Below, piece after piece: positions 7,127 through 15,585 of a DNA stretch of 20,396 nucleotides (within the stretch, counting starts at the first letter, position 1; every line of letters starts with the position of its first letter). The notes beneath the pieces were generated by a model. It was not told where the DNA came from. It saw only the letters and a program-made list of their open reading frames with translations, and ran no database searches. The position numbers and the translations under genes were made by a program. This stretch comes from Vulcanimicrobiota bacterium (GTDB lineage Bacteria > Vulcanimicrobiota > Xenobia > Xenobiales > JADMJV01). The stretch is taken from NCBI GenBank assembly GCA_023447635.1, contig JAEXNA010000067.1, positions 1-20,396 of the forward strand. Direction: 5' to 3'.

Positions 7127-8374
7127 TCAGCTCTTCTTCTTACGGGTGTCGGGCAAAAACGCCGTGGCCAGGCCCAGCAGCGGCAGGTACGAGGTGACGT
7201 TATAGACCCAGATGATGCCGTAGGTGTCGGCCAGTTTGCCCAGGCCTGCCGCCGCGATGCCGCCGATGCCGAACATCAGTCCGAACATCAGCCCCGAGAC
7301 CATCCCGACCCGGCCGGGGACGGCTTCCTGAGCGTAGACCACCAGGGCGGCAAAGGCCGACGACATGACCAGACCTACGGCGATGGCGAAGACGGCGGTC
7401 ATGGGCAGATTGGCGTAGGGAAGCGCCAGCGCGAACGGGGCGACGCCCAGGAACGAGACCCAGATCACGGCTTTGCGTCCGATGCGGTCGCCCACCGGGC
7501 CGCCGGCGAAGGTGCCGAGAGCCACCGCTGCCAGGAAGATGAAGAGGTAAATCTGGCTCTGCTGAGTGGTCAGATTGAAGCGCTGAATCAGGTAGAAAGT
7601 GAAGTAGTTCGTGAACGACGCGATGTAGACGAACTTGGCGAACATCAGGATCGAGATGACCGCGACCGCGCGCTTGACCTCGTGCCCCTCTAACCCCACC
7701 CCGGCCTGCCCGGCCAACTTCTGGGCGCTGGCGTGACCGTGATGCAAAATCCAGTGGGTGATGTAGGTCAGCACGGCGATGGCCAGGGCTGCCGGAATCA
7801 TAAACAGCGCCACGGCGGTCTGCCCATGCGGGACGACGAACGCGGCCACCACTAGCGGACTGATGGCCGAGCCCGAGTTGCCCCCCACCTGAAAGGTCGA
7901 CTGCGCCGTACCAAAGCGCCCCCCCGAGGCCGAGCGCGCCGCCCGCGACGCTTCGGGGTGGAACACCGCCGACCCGATCCCCACGGTGATGGCGGCCAAC
8001 AGCAGCATGGGGTAGCTGCCGGACAGGCCCAGCATGCCGATGCCGAACAGCGTGAACACCATGCCGCAGGGCAGCAAGAGCGGCTTGGGGTGCTTGTCGG
8101 TGTACAACCCGATCCAAGGTTGTAAAAGCGAGGCGGTGATCTGATAGCACAGCGCGATCAGCCCGATCTGAGTGAAGCTCAGCTCGTACTGATCTTTGAG
8201 CATCGGGTAGATGGCGGGCAGCACCGCCTGAATCATGTCGTTGAGCAGATGCGCGAAAGCCGCCGCGCCGACGATGCGGTAGACAAACTCTCCGCTCGCC
8301 TTTTGAGCCAGCACGGGCTCGGGCGGGTCCGGTACGGGGACCGGGGGCGTCAGGGTGGTGGGGTCAGTAGCCAT
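7127..8374 (-). CDS. fsr: MFS exporter, fosmidomycin-resistance (Fsr) type
   Basis: This 415-residue major-facilitator transporter with about 12 helices closely follows the Fsr family pattern. After a Pro-rich N-terminus come HLLNDMIQAVLPAIYPMLKD, then LLQPWIGLYTDKHPKP (the loop 2-3 region), then GSAVFHPEASRAARSASGGR. Next are STFQVGGNSGSAISPLV, the second-half loop GGPVGDRIGRKAVIW, and VYAQEAVPGRVGMVSGLMFG. Length matches E. coli Fsr (about 400 residues). Fsr is a proton-driven exporter in the inner membrane that gives resistance to fosmidomycin; the natural substrate here is unknown. A GGAGAA about 7 nt before the ATG supports the start. It lies between the tubulin-like and vWA units in the same orientation. 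Nothing in its sequence ties it to them, so it may be a bystander. Confidence 0.92.
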   Translation of the reverse strand: MATDPTTLTPPVPVPDPPEPVLAQKASGEFVYRIVGAAAFAHLLNDMIQAVLPAIYPMLKDQYELSFTQIGLIALCYQITASLLQPWIGLYTDKHPKPLLLPCGMVFTLFGIGMLGLSGSYPMLLLAAITVGIGSAVFHPEASRAARSASGGRFGTAQSTFQVGGNSGSAISPLVVAAFVVPHGQTAVALFMIPAALAIAVLTYITHWILHHGHASAQKLAGQAGVGLEGHEVKRAVAVISILMFAKFVYIASFTNYFTFYLIQRFNLTTQQSQIYLFIFLAAVALGTFAGGPVGDRIGRKAVIWVSFLGVAPFALALPYANLPMTAVFAIAVGLVMSSAFAALVVYAQEAVPGRVGMVSGLMFGLMFGIGGIAAAGLGKLADTYGIIWVYNVTSYLPLLGLATAFLPDTRKKKS

Positions 8375-8570
8375 AGAGTTCTCCGCTCAACGCGATACTC
8401 CGAAGATTTCCGGAGCGACCCGCCCAGAAAAGATTTCTCTAGCGCCCTGAGCCTCCCTCCCGCCGACTTCGGGCCTCGGATTCACAGCACCAGCCCGCCC
8501 ATGTTCACGACTCCAACCCGCGAATCGCCAGCGCATAGCCCCGAGCAAGCGCAGACCCCGAGAAAACGCC

Positions 8571-10205
8571 CTACGAGCGCCAGTCGCCGCCGTCGTCGTC
8601 GCTCGCTCCGGCCGCGCCGCCCGCGAAGTGCCCGCCGTCCGAGCCCGACGTCGAGCGGGACGAGCCGCTCTCGTTGACCACGCTGAAGACCTCCTTGGCC
8701 CCTCTCGCCGACGTCCAGGTGATCGTGGCCGAGGTCAGCAGCGTCTCGCCGCTCTCCGTGACCGTCGCGCCCTCGTCCGTCTCGACCTCGACCGTGCCGT
8801 CCTTCAGACCGGGATTCGGAGCCACCCGCGCCTTACCGAAGCCCGTCGAGGCCACCTCCGCCACCGTCTCCGACAGCGCAGCGTCCGAGAAGATCTGCTC
8901 GCCCTCGACCCTGGCCGTCCCGCCCAGGCGCAGGGTCTGCCCCTTGGCCAGCACGTACGATTCTTCGCCGCGCGGACCGATAACGCGAATCCGCGCGGGG
9001 CGCGTGCTCATCAGGAACACGCCGCCTCCGATCGCCGCTAGCACCAGCAAGGCCAGCAAGGGCGCGAACGACCCTCCCCCCTCCTCGCCCGGCCCGGGAG
9101 TCGGCCCCGGCGACGGCGGCCCGGCCGGCGTCCCGCCCGCCGCAGGCCCCGGTCCGGGACCAGGCCCGCCGGTCGCTCCAGGTCCAGGTCCGGGCCCCGG
9201 CGTCGAAGCGCCCAGCGCCACCGTGACCGAAAGTTCGGCCGTGCGAACCTTCCCGTCGGGCAGCACCGCCTGGGCAAACAGCAAACGGCTGCCCGGCGCC
9301 AGATCGGTCAAGGTCCAGGAGGCGCGACCGTCATCAAAAGTCGCCTTCTGGGCCGACTTGCCGTCCACCGTGAGCGTCGCCTCCTTGGGCTGGGTCGGCC
9401 CCAGGAACTGCACCGACACCGCCGCCGGTAGCGTTGTGATACGCGGGTTGGAAGGCTCGATAAACTCCAGCACCTGGCTGCCCATGCGACGCGCCGCCCA
9501 GGCCAGACGCGGGCTCTCCAGCCCTGTCTCTCCATCCGGCCCTGCCAGCGGCGTCGAATCAGGAAATTTGTTGGCGTACAGCGTCATCCAGAGTGGAGAA
9601 ACGCCCTGAGAAAGTAGCGGAATCGTCTCGGCCGAAGTGGTCGAAGCCGACTCTAGAGCCTCGAGTTTCTTGCGCTCGTCGGTTCCCATCTCTAACTCGG
9701 AGTTGTTGTCCGAGAACAGCATCACCACGACGTTGCGCTTGCCGCCGTACTCTTTGGCCTTCTCCAGAGCAAACAGTTTGGCTCGACCAAACACCGTGCC
9801 GAATTCGGACGAGCGGGGCAGACTGAGGATCCCTTCGTTCAGCGTGGCCAGGACCGAATCGCTACCCGCAGCGGGAATCTCTTTCGGAGCCGCCGTGCCG
9901 GGCAGAACCGCAGGCTTATTGGCGAAACCGAAAACATAGATCTGGTCGCCGGGCGCCCCGTAGCGCGAGAGCACCAGCTGGGTCACCCGCTTGGCCCGAT
10001 CGAACTCGACCGACATACTCTTGGTGGTGTCGAAGCCGATGATAAAGGTCACCGGGCGGTCGGAAAAGTGCTCGACCGAAGTCAAGCGGTCCAACACGCG
10101 GGTGTACGCCTCGCCATCGTCGGCCCGGGCCGGACCGCCGAAGCCCAGCCCCACCCACACTAGCAGCGCCAACAGCGCCTTCAGATTCCAGTCACATCCA
10201 CGCAT
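8571..10205 (-). CDS. Exported, membrane-anchored von Willebrand factor A protein
   Basis: The product has 544 residues: a signal peptide (residues 1-28, ending GPARA|DD) and a vWA domain (about 52-270). The metal-ion site begins FIIGFDTTKSMS, with D59-x-T61-x-S63 of the MIDAS, and an Asp follows strand 4 in MLFSDNNSE. A beta-rich segment precedes a Gly/Pro repeat linker (about 377-413), one membrane helix (about 418-436, APLLALLVLAAIGGGVFLM) and a basic stop. A C-terminal beta-rich domain follows (IRVIGPRGEESYVLAKGQTL, loosely FHA-like) with an acidic Gly/Ser tail. The vWA domain should face the periplasm and the last domain the cytoplasm. The start is the ATG at 10205 with GAGG 7 nt upstream. 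The longer frame from 10418 has no signal peptide in place and overlaps the previous gene. Only 8 bp separate it from that gene's stop, so they form an operon. Confidence 0.85.
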   Translation of the reverse strand: MRGCDWNLKALLALLVWVGLGFGGPARADDGEAYTRVLDRLTSVEHFSDRPVTFIIGFDTTKSMSVEFDRAKRVTQLVLSRYGAPGDQIYVFGFANKPAVLPGTAAPKEIPAAGSDSVLATLNEGILSLPRSSEFGTVFGRAKLFALEKAKEYGGKRNVVVMLFSDNNSELEMGTDERKKLEALESASTTSAETIPLLSQGVSPLWMTLYANKFPDSTPLAGPDGETGLESPRLAWAARRMGSQVLEFIEPSNPRITTLPAAVSVQFLGPTQPKEATLTVDGKSAQKATFDDGRASWTLTDLAPGSRLLFAQAVLPDGKVRTAELSVTVALGASTPGPGPGPGATGGPGPGPGPAAGGTPAGPPSPGPTPGPGEEGGGSFAPLLALLVLAAIGGGVFLMSTRPARIRVIGPRGEESYVLAKGQTLRLGGTARVEGEQIFSDAALSETVAEVASTGFGKARVAPNPGLKDGTVEVETDEGATVTESGETLLTSATITWTSARGAKEVFSVVNESGSSRSTSGSDGGHFAGGAAGASDDDGGDWRS

Positions 10206-10213
10206 CGCGTACC

Positions 10214-11548
10214 TCACAGGCAAAAAGCGAAAAGCCCGCCCTCTTTCGTAATCCCGAACATCCGCCCGTTGGCGTAGGAAAGCTCGCCCCAGGGGGCCGA
10301 GTTCAAGCGAGGCAAGATCGCCTCCTCGTCCCGGCACAGGTAGCGCCCATCGCTGCCGTAATAAACCTTGTCGCCCAACCGTAGCGCGGGTGTCGTCGGC
10401 ACGCCCGGCATCTCGCACAGAAAGGAGAACCGCTCGCCGGTTGGGCTACAGGTGCGGATGGTGCCGTCGGACAGCAGCACGGTCAACCGGTCGTGCTCGG
10501 CGTCGTAGGTCGGACGAGCCACGACCGCCCCGGGCAGTTCGGTCAGCCTTAGCGAACCGTCCTGAAGATAGGCCAACTGGTTGCGCCAGACCAACAAGAA
10601 GCGGTCGGCGTAAAGTAGCCATTCGGCGGACGCGGTGAACTCGCCTCGGGCGACCTCGACCACCTCTCCCCCGGCCTTGTACAGCAGATACTCCTGCCCC
10701 GTGGCCAGCAGCGCCGTCCCGTCTCCTCCAGCCACCGGATCGCACTTGGACGACAGCGGGCGCGGCAGGTGGTGGCGCACCGTGCGCGTCTCGACCTCGA
10801 CCTCCCACAGCCCCTCCGGCCCGGCCACCAGCAGGGTCTCTCCCAGGCTGACCGCCCGCAGCGGCCCCTGGGTTTCCGGAAGCTCGAGTCGGCTGCTTAA
10901 GGACGGATTCGAGGTCATCTCGAGCAGGCACAGCGAGGAGGTGCCCAGCACCACCAGATGCCCCCGATGCAGAAGCGGAGGCCCGCCCGCCGGCTCGCCC
11001 AGGTCCAGGCGCACCAGGCAGACGCTCTCCTCGCCGAACTCTCCACCCTCGCGGTCGCCGCGCGGCGCCCCGCGCTCGGCCCACATCTCGAGCATGCCCG
11101 ACTCGCAGACCGAGATCAGCAGCCCCGAGTGGTGCAAGGAGGCGTAGCGACGCTCGCGGTTGCCCGCTACCAGCCAGCCCGGCAGCGGCGAAGGCGGGTC
11201 TGCTTCACCCGGGTCGGGAGACGGCAAAGCCCGATGTCCCCGCCGCGCATCCCACACGTCGCCGCCAAAAGCCGAAGTCCAGAACACGCCTTTCCTGGGG
11301 CAGTAGCCGTTCAGGCATGAGGTGCGGTCCAGGTGGTAGAGGCGCCCGCACTCGGGGCAGCCCCAGAACGAGGTGCGACATTGGCCGCACTCGCAGAAGT
11401 CGTCTTTGGGCGTGGCCAGAGAGGCCGCGCAGTTGGGACAGGGCTGCTTCAGAGCCAGCCCGCAGCGGGTGCAGAACGCCTGGTCGGGGTGAGACAGGCC
11501 GCAACTGCAGTGAGGGCATTCGCTGGCGACAACCGCTGGAGGGGACAT
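10214..11548 (-). CDS. Multi-zinc-ribbon protein with propeller-like C-terminus
   Basis: The first 90 of 444 residues hold a chain of cysteine pairs: C11/C14, C26/C29, C37/C40, C52/C54/C57, C64/C67 and C78/C83. This is two or three stacked zinc ribbons (FCTRCG, PCPNC, GCPECG). The rest (about 115-444) is made of repeated short beta segments, such as LLHRGHLVVLGTSSLCLLEM, VSLGETLLVAGPEGLWEVEV and LRLGDKVYYGSDGRYLCRDE. These read like the blades of a PQQ/WD-type beta-propeller, though I cannot assign a family. It has no signal peptide or membrane helix, so it is probably a cytoplasmic scaffold. It is followed after 8 bp by the vWA gene. Its ribbons echo those of the Hsp70-like protein and the small zinc-ribbon protein next door. 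Confidence 0.8.
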   Translation of the reverse strand: MSPPAVVASECPHCSCGLSHPDQAFCTRCGLALKQPCPNCAASLATPKDDFCECGQCRTSFWGCPECGRLYHLDRTSCLNGYCPRKGVFWTSAFGGDVWDARRGHRALPSPDPGEADPPSPLPGWLVAGNRERRYASLHHSGLLISVCESGMLEMWAERGAPRGDREGGEFGEESVCLVRLDLGEPAGGPPLLHRGHLVVLGTSSLCLLEMTSNPSLSSRLELPETQGPLRAVSLGETLLVAGPEGLWEVEVETRTVRHHLPRPLSSKCDPVAGGDGTALLATGQEYLLYKAGGEVVEVARGEFTASAEWLLYADRFLLVWRNQLAYLQDGSLRLTELPGAVVARPTYDAEHDRLTVLLSDGTIRTCSPTGERFSFLCEMPGVPTTPALRLGDKVYYGSDGRYLCRDEEAILPRLNSAPWGELSYANGRMFGITKEGGLFAFCL

Positions 11549-11636
11549 AGACGGCTCTTTCCCAAAAAGCCAGCCCGGCCCTCTTCAAAGAGGCGCGGCA
11601 GAGGGGGCCATCGGCCGGGACCCGAAGATAGACCTC

Positions 11637-11861
11637 ATGAGCTGCTTCGAATGCGGGTGGCCTCGACTCTCTCGGACGCGCGACGGCGAACATCGCTGCC
11701 CTCGCTGCGGCACCCGGGGCAAGGTCGACAAGGCCGCTGGAAAAACAGGGGACGAGCCGTCCAAAACGGTCAAGATCTTCACCGGCTTCTTCGCCGTGTG
11801 GGGACTGCTCTTTCCGTTCCTGGTCCCCATCATCATCAAGATCTCTCTGGCTAATCCTTAG
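11637..11861 (+). CDS. Small zinc-ribbon protein with one membrane helix
   Basis: The 74-residue reading frame MSCFECGWPRLSR... has C3/C6 and C21/C24 (CxxC-14-CxxC), a zinc ribbon like those of both neighbours. A charged linker and a hydrophobic helix at about 46-68 (IFTGFFAVWGLLFPFLVPII) follow, so it should be a tail-anchored membrane protein. It lies on the plus strand in the 302-bp gap between the two minus-strand genes and overlaps the 3' end of the Hsp70-like gene by 11 bp. No strong Shine-Dalgarno precedes the ATG, which lowers confidence. The ordered ribbon and clean helix are hard to explain as chance, and the opposite-strand frame here has no such features. Confidence 0.58.
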   Translation: MSCFECGWPRLSRTRDGEHRCPRCGTRGKVDKAAGKTGDEPSKTVKIFTGFFAVWGLLFPFLVPIIIKISLANP

Positions 11862-14202
11862 GCGGCCTGGGATAGGTCACCGGGAAGGTCAGAACCTCAC
11901 CGCCGTGGCGATACTCGGCGGCGATGGTCAGATCGCCGTAAAGGTCGACCTCGTAGCGCAGCCCGATCTCTCGCGAGGGCCCGGCGTCCACGCGCACATT
12001 GAGCTCTCCCAACGGCTCTTCCCGCACAGCGCCCGACAGTTCGCCGTGCCGACGCACCACCTGGAACTTGACCAGGAACGGCGGGGCCGACGGCGCCAGG
12101 AACACGCGCGACTTCTCCTTCGTAGGGTAGATAGCGCCCGCTCCCACCAGCACCTGGTCCGGCAGTCCCGGCACCCGCAGCAGATAGTCCACCGTCAGGA
12201 CCTTCCGGATTCTGGTCGAGGCAGAGGCGACGGCGCCGCGCGAGATCGAGGTCAGGCGCGCGCTGTCGGTGATGATCCGGTCGGCCCCGAACATACGAGT
12301 CAGCAGGGCTTTCAGCGGCGGCAAGAACGAACTGCCTCCCACCAGGTAGACGCGATCCACGTCATCGTCCTCTAACTGGGCGCCTCTCAAAACCCGAGCG
12401 CACAGAGCGTCCAGCTTATCGAAGAACGGCCGCAGCGTCTTGACCAGCGTGGGGCGGTCCAGAGCCAGCGGTTCGGAGGGGTCCAGCGCCTGCGGGCACT
12501 TGACGAAAAACTCGGCCTGAGGCGACGACCACTGAGCGGAAAGCTCTTCCTTAGTCTGGCGGATCGCCTCCAACAGATGCTGAGAGCGCAACTTGCGCCG
12601 TCCGGGGAAATCGTCGGGAGGCAGCAGCGCGCCCGTGTTGCCGTTCTGCTGCTGCCACAAGAGTTGGCGCAGAGACGCTTGCGACTTCGACCCCAGGTTC
12701 AAGACCAGACGATCGTAAAGCGCCACGTCGAACAGGTTGCCGCCGATCATCTCGCCCGCCTCGCCCAGAATCTCGAACTGACGGAAGAAGAACCCCTCGT
12801 CGGGATCGCGGGCCAGACGCACCTTCAGCAGCGAGACGTCGGTGGTTCCGGCTCCGCAGTCGAAGACCAGGATCCGCTTCCCCTCCACCATCTCCGGGTC
12901 TTCGGCCGCGTACAGGAACGACACCGCCGTGGGCTCGACCAGAATGGACACCTCGGCAAAGCCCAGACGCTCGAGAATACGCTTCATCACGCGCTCGGTC
13001 TCGGACCGGGCGTCAACTGAAGTACCCGCCGGGATGGTCAGCACCAGGCGGATATCTTCGGCGTTGACGCCTTTACCGACAAACTTCTCGAAGTCGGCGC
13101 TGTCCCTGGTTTTGCGGAAGAGGCGCCTCAGAAAGCCCGCGATCAGGGCGTGCAGGTCGTGCCGAGTGCGCTCTCCGCTGTTGGGGTCCATCACCTCGAC
13201 CCAGTGGGTGTCGCCGCCCATCAGCGACTTCAGGTTGCGCAGATAGTTGGGCTCGCCCCGGAACTCGCCCGCTTCCTCTCCAATAATCATCCGGCCGTCA
13301 GGGTACAGGTACAGGTGGGAGGGGAAGAGGTCCTTGCCGTCCAGACGCACCTGCTGGATCTGCCCGTCGCCCAGCAGAGCGACCTTGGAGGACGAGGTGC
13401 CGAAGTCGACCCCCAGCACCGGAAGTTCCAGGCGGGGATGTTGGAGTTCGAAGCGGACGGTGAAGGTAAAGGTGGCGCCTTCTTCTTCCGAGGTGATGGT
13501 CAGCGAGCACTCATGCTCCTGGCCGACCTCCAGGTCCAGCAGATGCAGTTCCGCCTGCAGCGCCTTCGTCTCGCCGGCGGCCAGGGTCATGTGCGACTGG
13601 CCAAGACGCAGAAAACGGCTGCTCGAGGCCAGGACAAGATGCAGTTCGGCGTCGCCTCCGTTGCCTAGACGGAACAGCTGAGGAATCGGCAGCAAGGCGA
13701 CCTGCGAGAGCCGCCCCAGATCTCGGGAGGTGCTGTTGGAGGTCAGGTAGGCCGGGCTTTTCTTGAGCACTTCGACCGAGACTTTGGAGAGGTCCCAGCA
13801 CCAGCGATCCCACAACCGGTCGTTGGCCAGACGAGAGCCCTGCCGGGTGGTGTGATGCAGGCGCAGATGCGCCACGTGCGAGGTGCCTTCGGGCAGCCGA
13901 GCGCCGTAGGCCAGCACCCGCTGCAGCGAATCGCGCCCGCAGGGCAGGCTATCCTCGGTTTGGGGCAGGCGCAGCCAGGTGATCTCGCGCGAGTCGCGCT
14001 CTAACTCCCAGCGGATGGCGATCTCGCCGTGGCCGGTCGGCGTCAGCCTCAGGGTCGTTTCGGCCACTTCTTCCGGAAACACCCCGATCTGAAAGCGTCC
14101 GCCCTCGCCGGTGTGCACCTCGAGTTGGCGCTGGGGCGAACCGCAGGCGGCGCAGTAGACGTCTTCGGGGGCGACGGGGCCGGAGCAGACAGGACAAGCC
14201 AC
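11851..14202 (-). CDS. Zinc-ribbon Hsp70-like (actin-fold) ATPase
   Basis: This 783-residue protein starts at GTG with a zinc ribbon (C3/C6, C17/C20: MACPVC...YCAACG). A beta-rich region (about 30-255) precedes an Hsp70-type nucleotide-binding domain. Phosphate-1 motif GVDFGTSSSK is at 264-273, the connect-1 region EPTAVSFLYA at 423-432, phosphate-2 VFDCGAGTTDVSLL at 446-459, and the adenosine motif VYLVGGSSFLPPL at 618-630. After about 665 only some 118 residues remain, ending in beta-rich sequence. The usual substrate-binding domain plus helical lid of DnaK therefore appears reduced or replaced. It is likely an ATP-driven scaffold or remodeller rather than a general chaperone; no DnaJ or GrpE gene is nearby. 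It is transcribed toward the zinc-ribbon/propeller and vWA genes. The GTG has a weak ribosome site beside an inverted repeat. Confidence 0.87.
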   Translation of the reverse strand: MACPVCSGPVAPEDVYCAACGSPQRQLEVHTGEGGRFQIGVFPEEVAETTLRLTPTGHGEIAIRWELERDSREITWLRLPQTEDSLPCGRDSLQRVLAYGARLPEGTSHVAHLRLHHTTRQGSRLANDRLWDRWCWDLSKVSVEVLKKSPAYLTSNSTSRDLGRLSQVALLPIPQLFRLGNGGDAELHLVLASSSRFLRLGQSHMTLAAGETKALQAELHLLDLEVGQEHECSLTITSEEEGATFTFTVRFELQHPRLELPVLGVDFGTSSSKVALLGDGQIQQVRLDGKDLFPSHLYLYPDGRMIIGEEAGEFRGEPNYLRNLKSLMGGDTHWVEVMDPNSGERTRHDLHALIAGFLRRLFRKTRDSADFEKFVGKGVNAEDIRLVLTIPAGTSVDARSETERVMKRILERLGFAEVSILVEPTAVSFLYAAEDPEMVEGKRILVFDCGAGTTDVSLLKVRLARDPDEGFFFRQFEILGEAGEMIGGNLFDVALYDRLVLNLGSKSQASLRQLLWQQQNGNTGALLPPDDFPGRRKLRSQHLLEAIRQTKEELSAQWSSPQAEFFVKCPQALDPSEPLALDRPTLVKTLRPFFDKLDALCARVLRGAQLEDDDVDRVYLVGGSSFLPPLKALLTRMFGADRIITDSARLTSISRGAVASASTRIRKVLTVDYLLRVPGLPDQVLVGAGAIYPTKEKSRVFLAPSAPPFLVKFQVVRRHGELSGAVREEPLGELNVRVDAGPSREIGLRYEVDLYGDLTIAAEYRHGGEVLTFPVTYPRPPKD

Positions 14203-14211
14203 CCCGATAGG

Positions 14212-14274
14212 TTCCCAACGCTCTGCCTCCTACCTGCCCGGGAGTTCGGGTAGGAGCTTTCTGCTGCTTGGGAA
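14212..14274. repeat. Nested inverted repeats in a divergent promoter region
   Basis: In the 111-bp gap between the divergent Hsp70-like and hydrolase genes, TTCCCAA (14212-14218) pairs with TTGGGAA (14268-14274), and inside it CTCCTACC (14227-14234) pairs with GGTAGGAG (14249-14256). The outer arm ends about 10 nt from the GTG start of the Hsp70-like gene. It could be an operator or a leader hairpin affecting that start. No clear promoter boxes are visible. Confidence 0.5.
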
Positions 14275-14313
14275 AACTTAGGGGCTTCAATTTCTGTCAG
14301 GAGGCCCCTCACC

Positions 14314-15579
14314 ATGTCTTTGCCCGAAAGCGCCGATCGCGTCATCGCCGATCTCAAAGAGCTTGCCGAGCTTACCTCGAACGCCGATGGCGCTCAGCGG
14401 ATCTGCTGGGGACCGGTGTGGAGAACGGCCCGCGAGTGGTTCAGCAAAAAGCTGGCCGAGCTGGACCTGACCTTCGAGAAGGATAGCGCGGGCAACGGTT
14501 GGGCCACGCTCAAGGGGCAGTCGGAGGAGACCGTCATCATCGGCAGCCACCTCGACAGCGTCTATAACGGCGGCTGGTTGGACGGCTGCCTGGGCGTGGT
14601 CGTGGGGTTAGAGGCGCTGCGTCGCGCCAAAGCCGCAGGCGGGTCGTTCCCGGTGACTCTGAAGGTGGTGGACTGGGCCGACGAGGAGGGGGCGCGCTTC
14701 GGACGCAGCCTGCTGGGTTCGGCGGCGGCGGGCGGGACGCTCGACATCGAGGACATCCGGGAACTCAAAGACAAGGACGGGATCCGGTGGGAGGACGCCC
14801 TGCGCGAGAACGGGGTTGAGATCAACTCCATGCTGAAGGCTCATGAGGAGCTGAAGGCGATCCCCGCCAAGGCTTACCTGGAGCTGCACATCGAGCAGGG
14901 ACCGGTGTTGGAGGCGGCAGGGCAGTCGACGGGAGTGGTGATCGGGACTTTTGGAGTGGAGCGCCATCGCATGGTGTTTACCGGTCAGGCGGCGCACTCG
15001 GGCAGTACCCCGATCCCTCATCGCAAGGATTCGTTCCTGGCCGCGGCCGCGACCGCTCTAGAGGTTCGCGAGATCGGGCTGCGTCACAGCACGCCGGAAG
15101 TCAACGCGGTCTGCACTATCGGTCAGGTCGAGGTGTTCCCCTGCATCGTGACGGCGGTGCCCGGCGTGACCACGATTTCGATCGACCAGCGTTCGCTGTT
15201 CGCGGACACTCTGGCTTCGATGTACAAAGAGGCGCGCGAGGCTTCCGAGCGTCACGCGCGGGAGAACAACTGTACGGTCGAGTGGCACAAACTGTGGCAG
15301 ATCGAGCCGCGTCCGTTCGACGAGGATCTGATGAATCTGGCCGGCGAGGCGGTGTCCGAGATCACGGGCGAGGCGCCGCGCTTGCCTTCGGGGCCGCTGC
15401 ACGACGCGGCCGAGATGGTGCCCCATATGCCGACGGTGATGATGTTTGCCTACTCTTCGAACGGGCTGTCGCACTGCAAGGAAGAGGACACCCCGATCCC
15501 TCATCTGCAGAAGACGATTCAGGCGTTCTTGCTGCTGGTCGAGAAGACCGTCAACCACGTCGCCGCCGCCAGGGTCTAG
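14314..15579 (+). CDS. M20-family amidohydrolase (N-carbamoyl-amino-acid hydrolase / allantoate amidohydrolase-like)
   Basis: This 421-residue zinc-dependent enzyme has the complete metal and catalytic pattern of the hydantoinase/carbamoylase branch of peptidase family M20. GSHLDSV has H79. GGWLDGCLGV has the bridging D90. WADEEGARFGRSLLGS has E124/E125. LELHIEQGPVLE has H192. The C-terminal LSHCKEED has H387. The dimerisation insert (about 205-330) contains AAHSGSTPIPHRKD. Known members hydrolyse N-carbamoyl-L-amino acids, ureidoglycine/allantoate or beta-ureidopropionate, releasing ammonia and CO2 from the carbamoyl group in several cases; substrate cannot be chosen from sequence. The protein is cytoplasmic, with no signal peptide. 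AGGAGG 9 nt before the ATG fixes the start. No hydantoinase, allantoinase or purine-catabolic gene is adjacent. A 13-bp hairpin follows its stop. Confidence 0.9.
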   Translation: MSLPESADRVIADLKELAELTSNADGAQRICWGPVWRTAREWFSKKLAELDLTFEKDSAGNGWATLKGQSEETVIIGSHLDSVYNGGWLDGCLGVVVGLEALRRAKAAGGSFPVTLKVVDWADEEGARFGRSLLGSAAAGGTLDIEDIRELKDKDGIRWEDALRENGVEINSMLKAHEELKAIPAKAYLELHIEQGPVLEAAGQSTGVVIGTFGVERHRMVFTGQAAHSGSTPIPHRKDSFLAAAATALEVREIGLRHSTPEVNAVCTIGQVEVFPCIVTAVPGVTTISIDQRSLFADTLASMYKEAREASERHARENNCTVEWHKLWQIEPRPFDEDLMNLAGEAVSEITGEAPRLPSGPLHDAAEMVPHMPTVMMFAYSSNGLSHCKEEDTPIPHLQKTIQAFLLLVEKTVNHVAAARV

Positions 15580-15585
15580 GCCGTC

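Noticed and set aside
10206..10418. A 71-residue N-terminal extension of the vWA protein
   Set aside because: It would bury the signal peptide inside the protein and overlaps the zinc-ribbon/propeller gene; the ATG at 10205 has GAGG in place.
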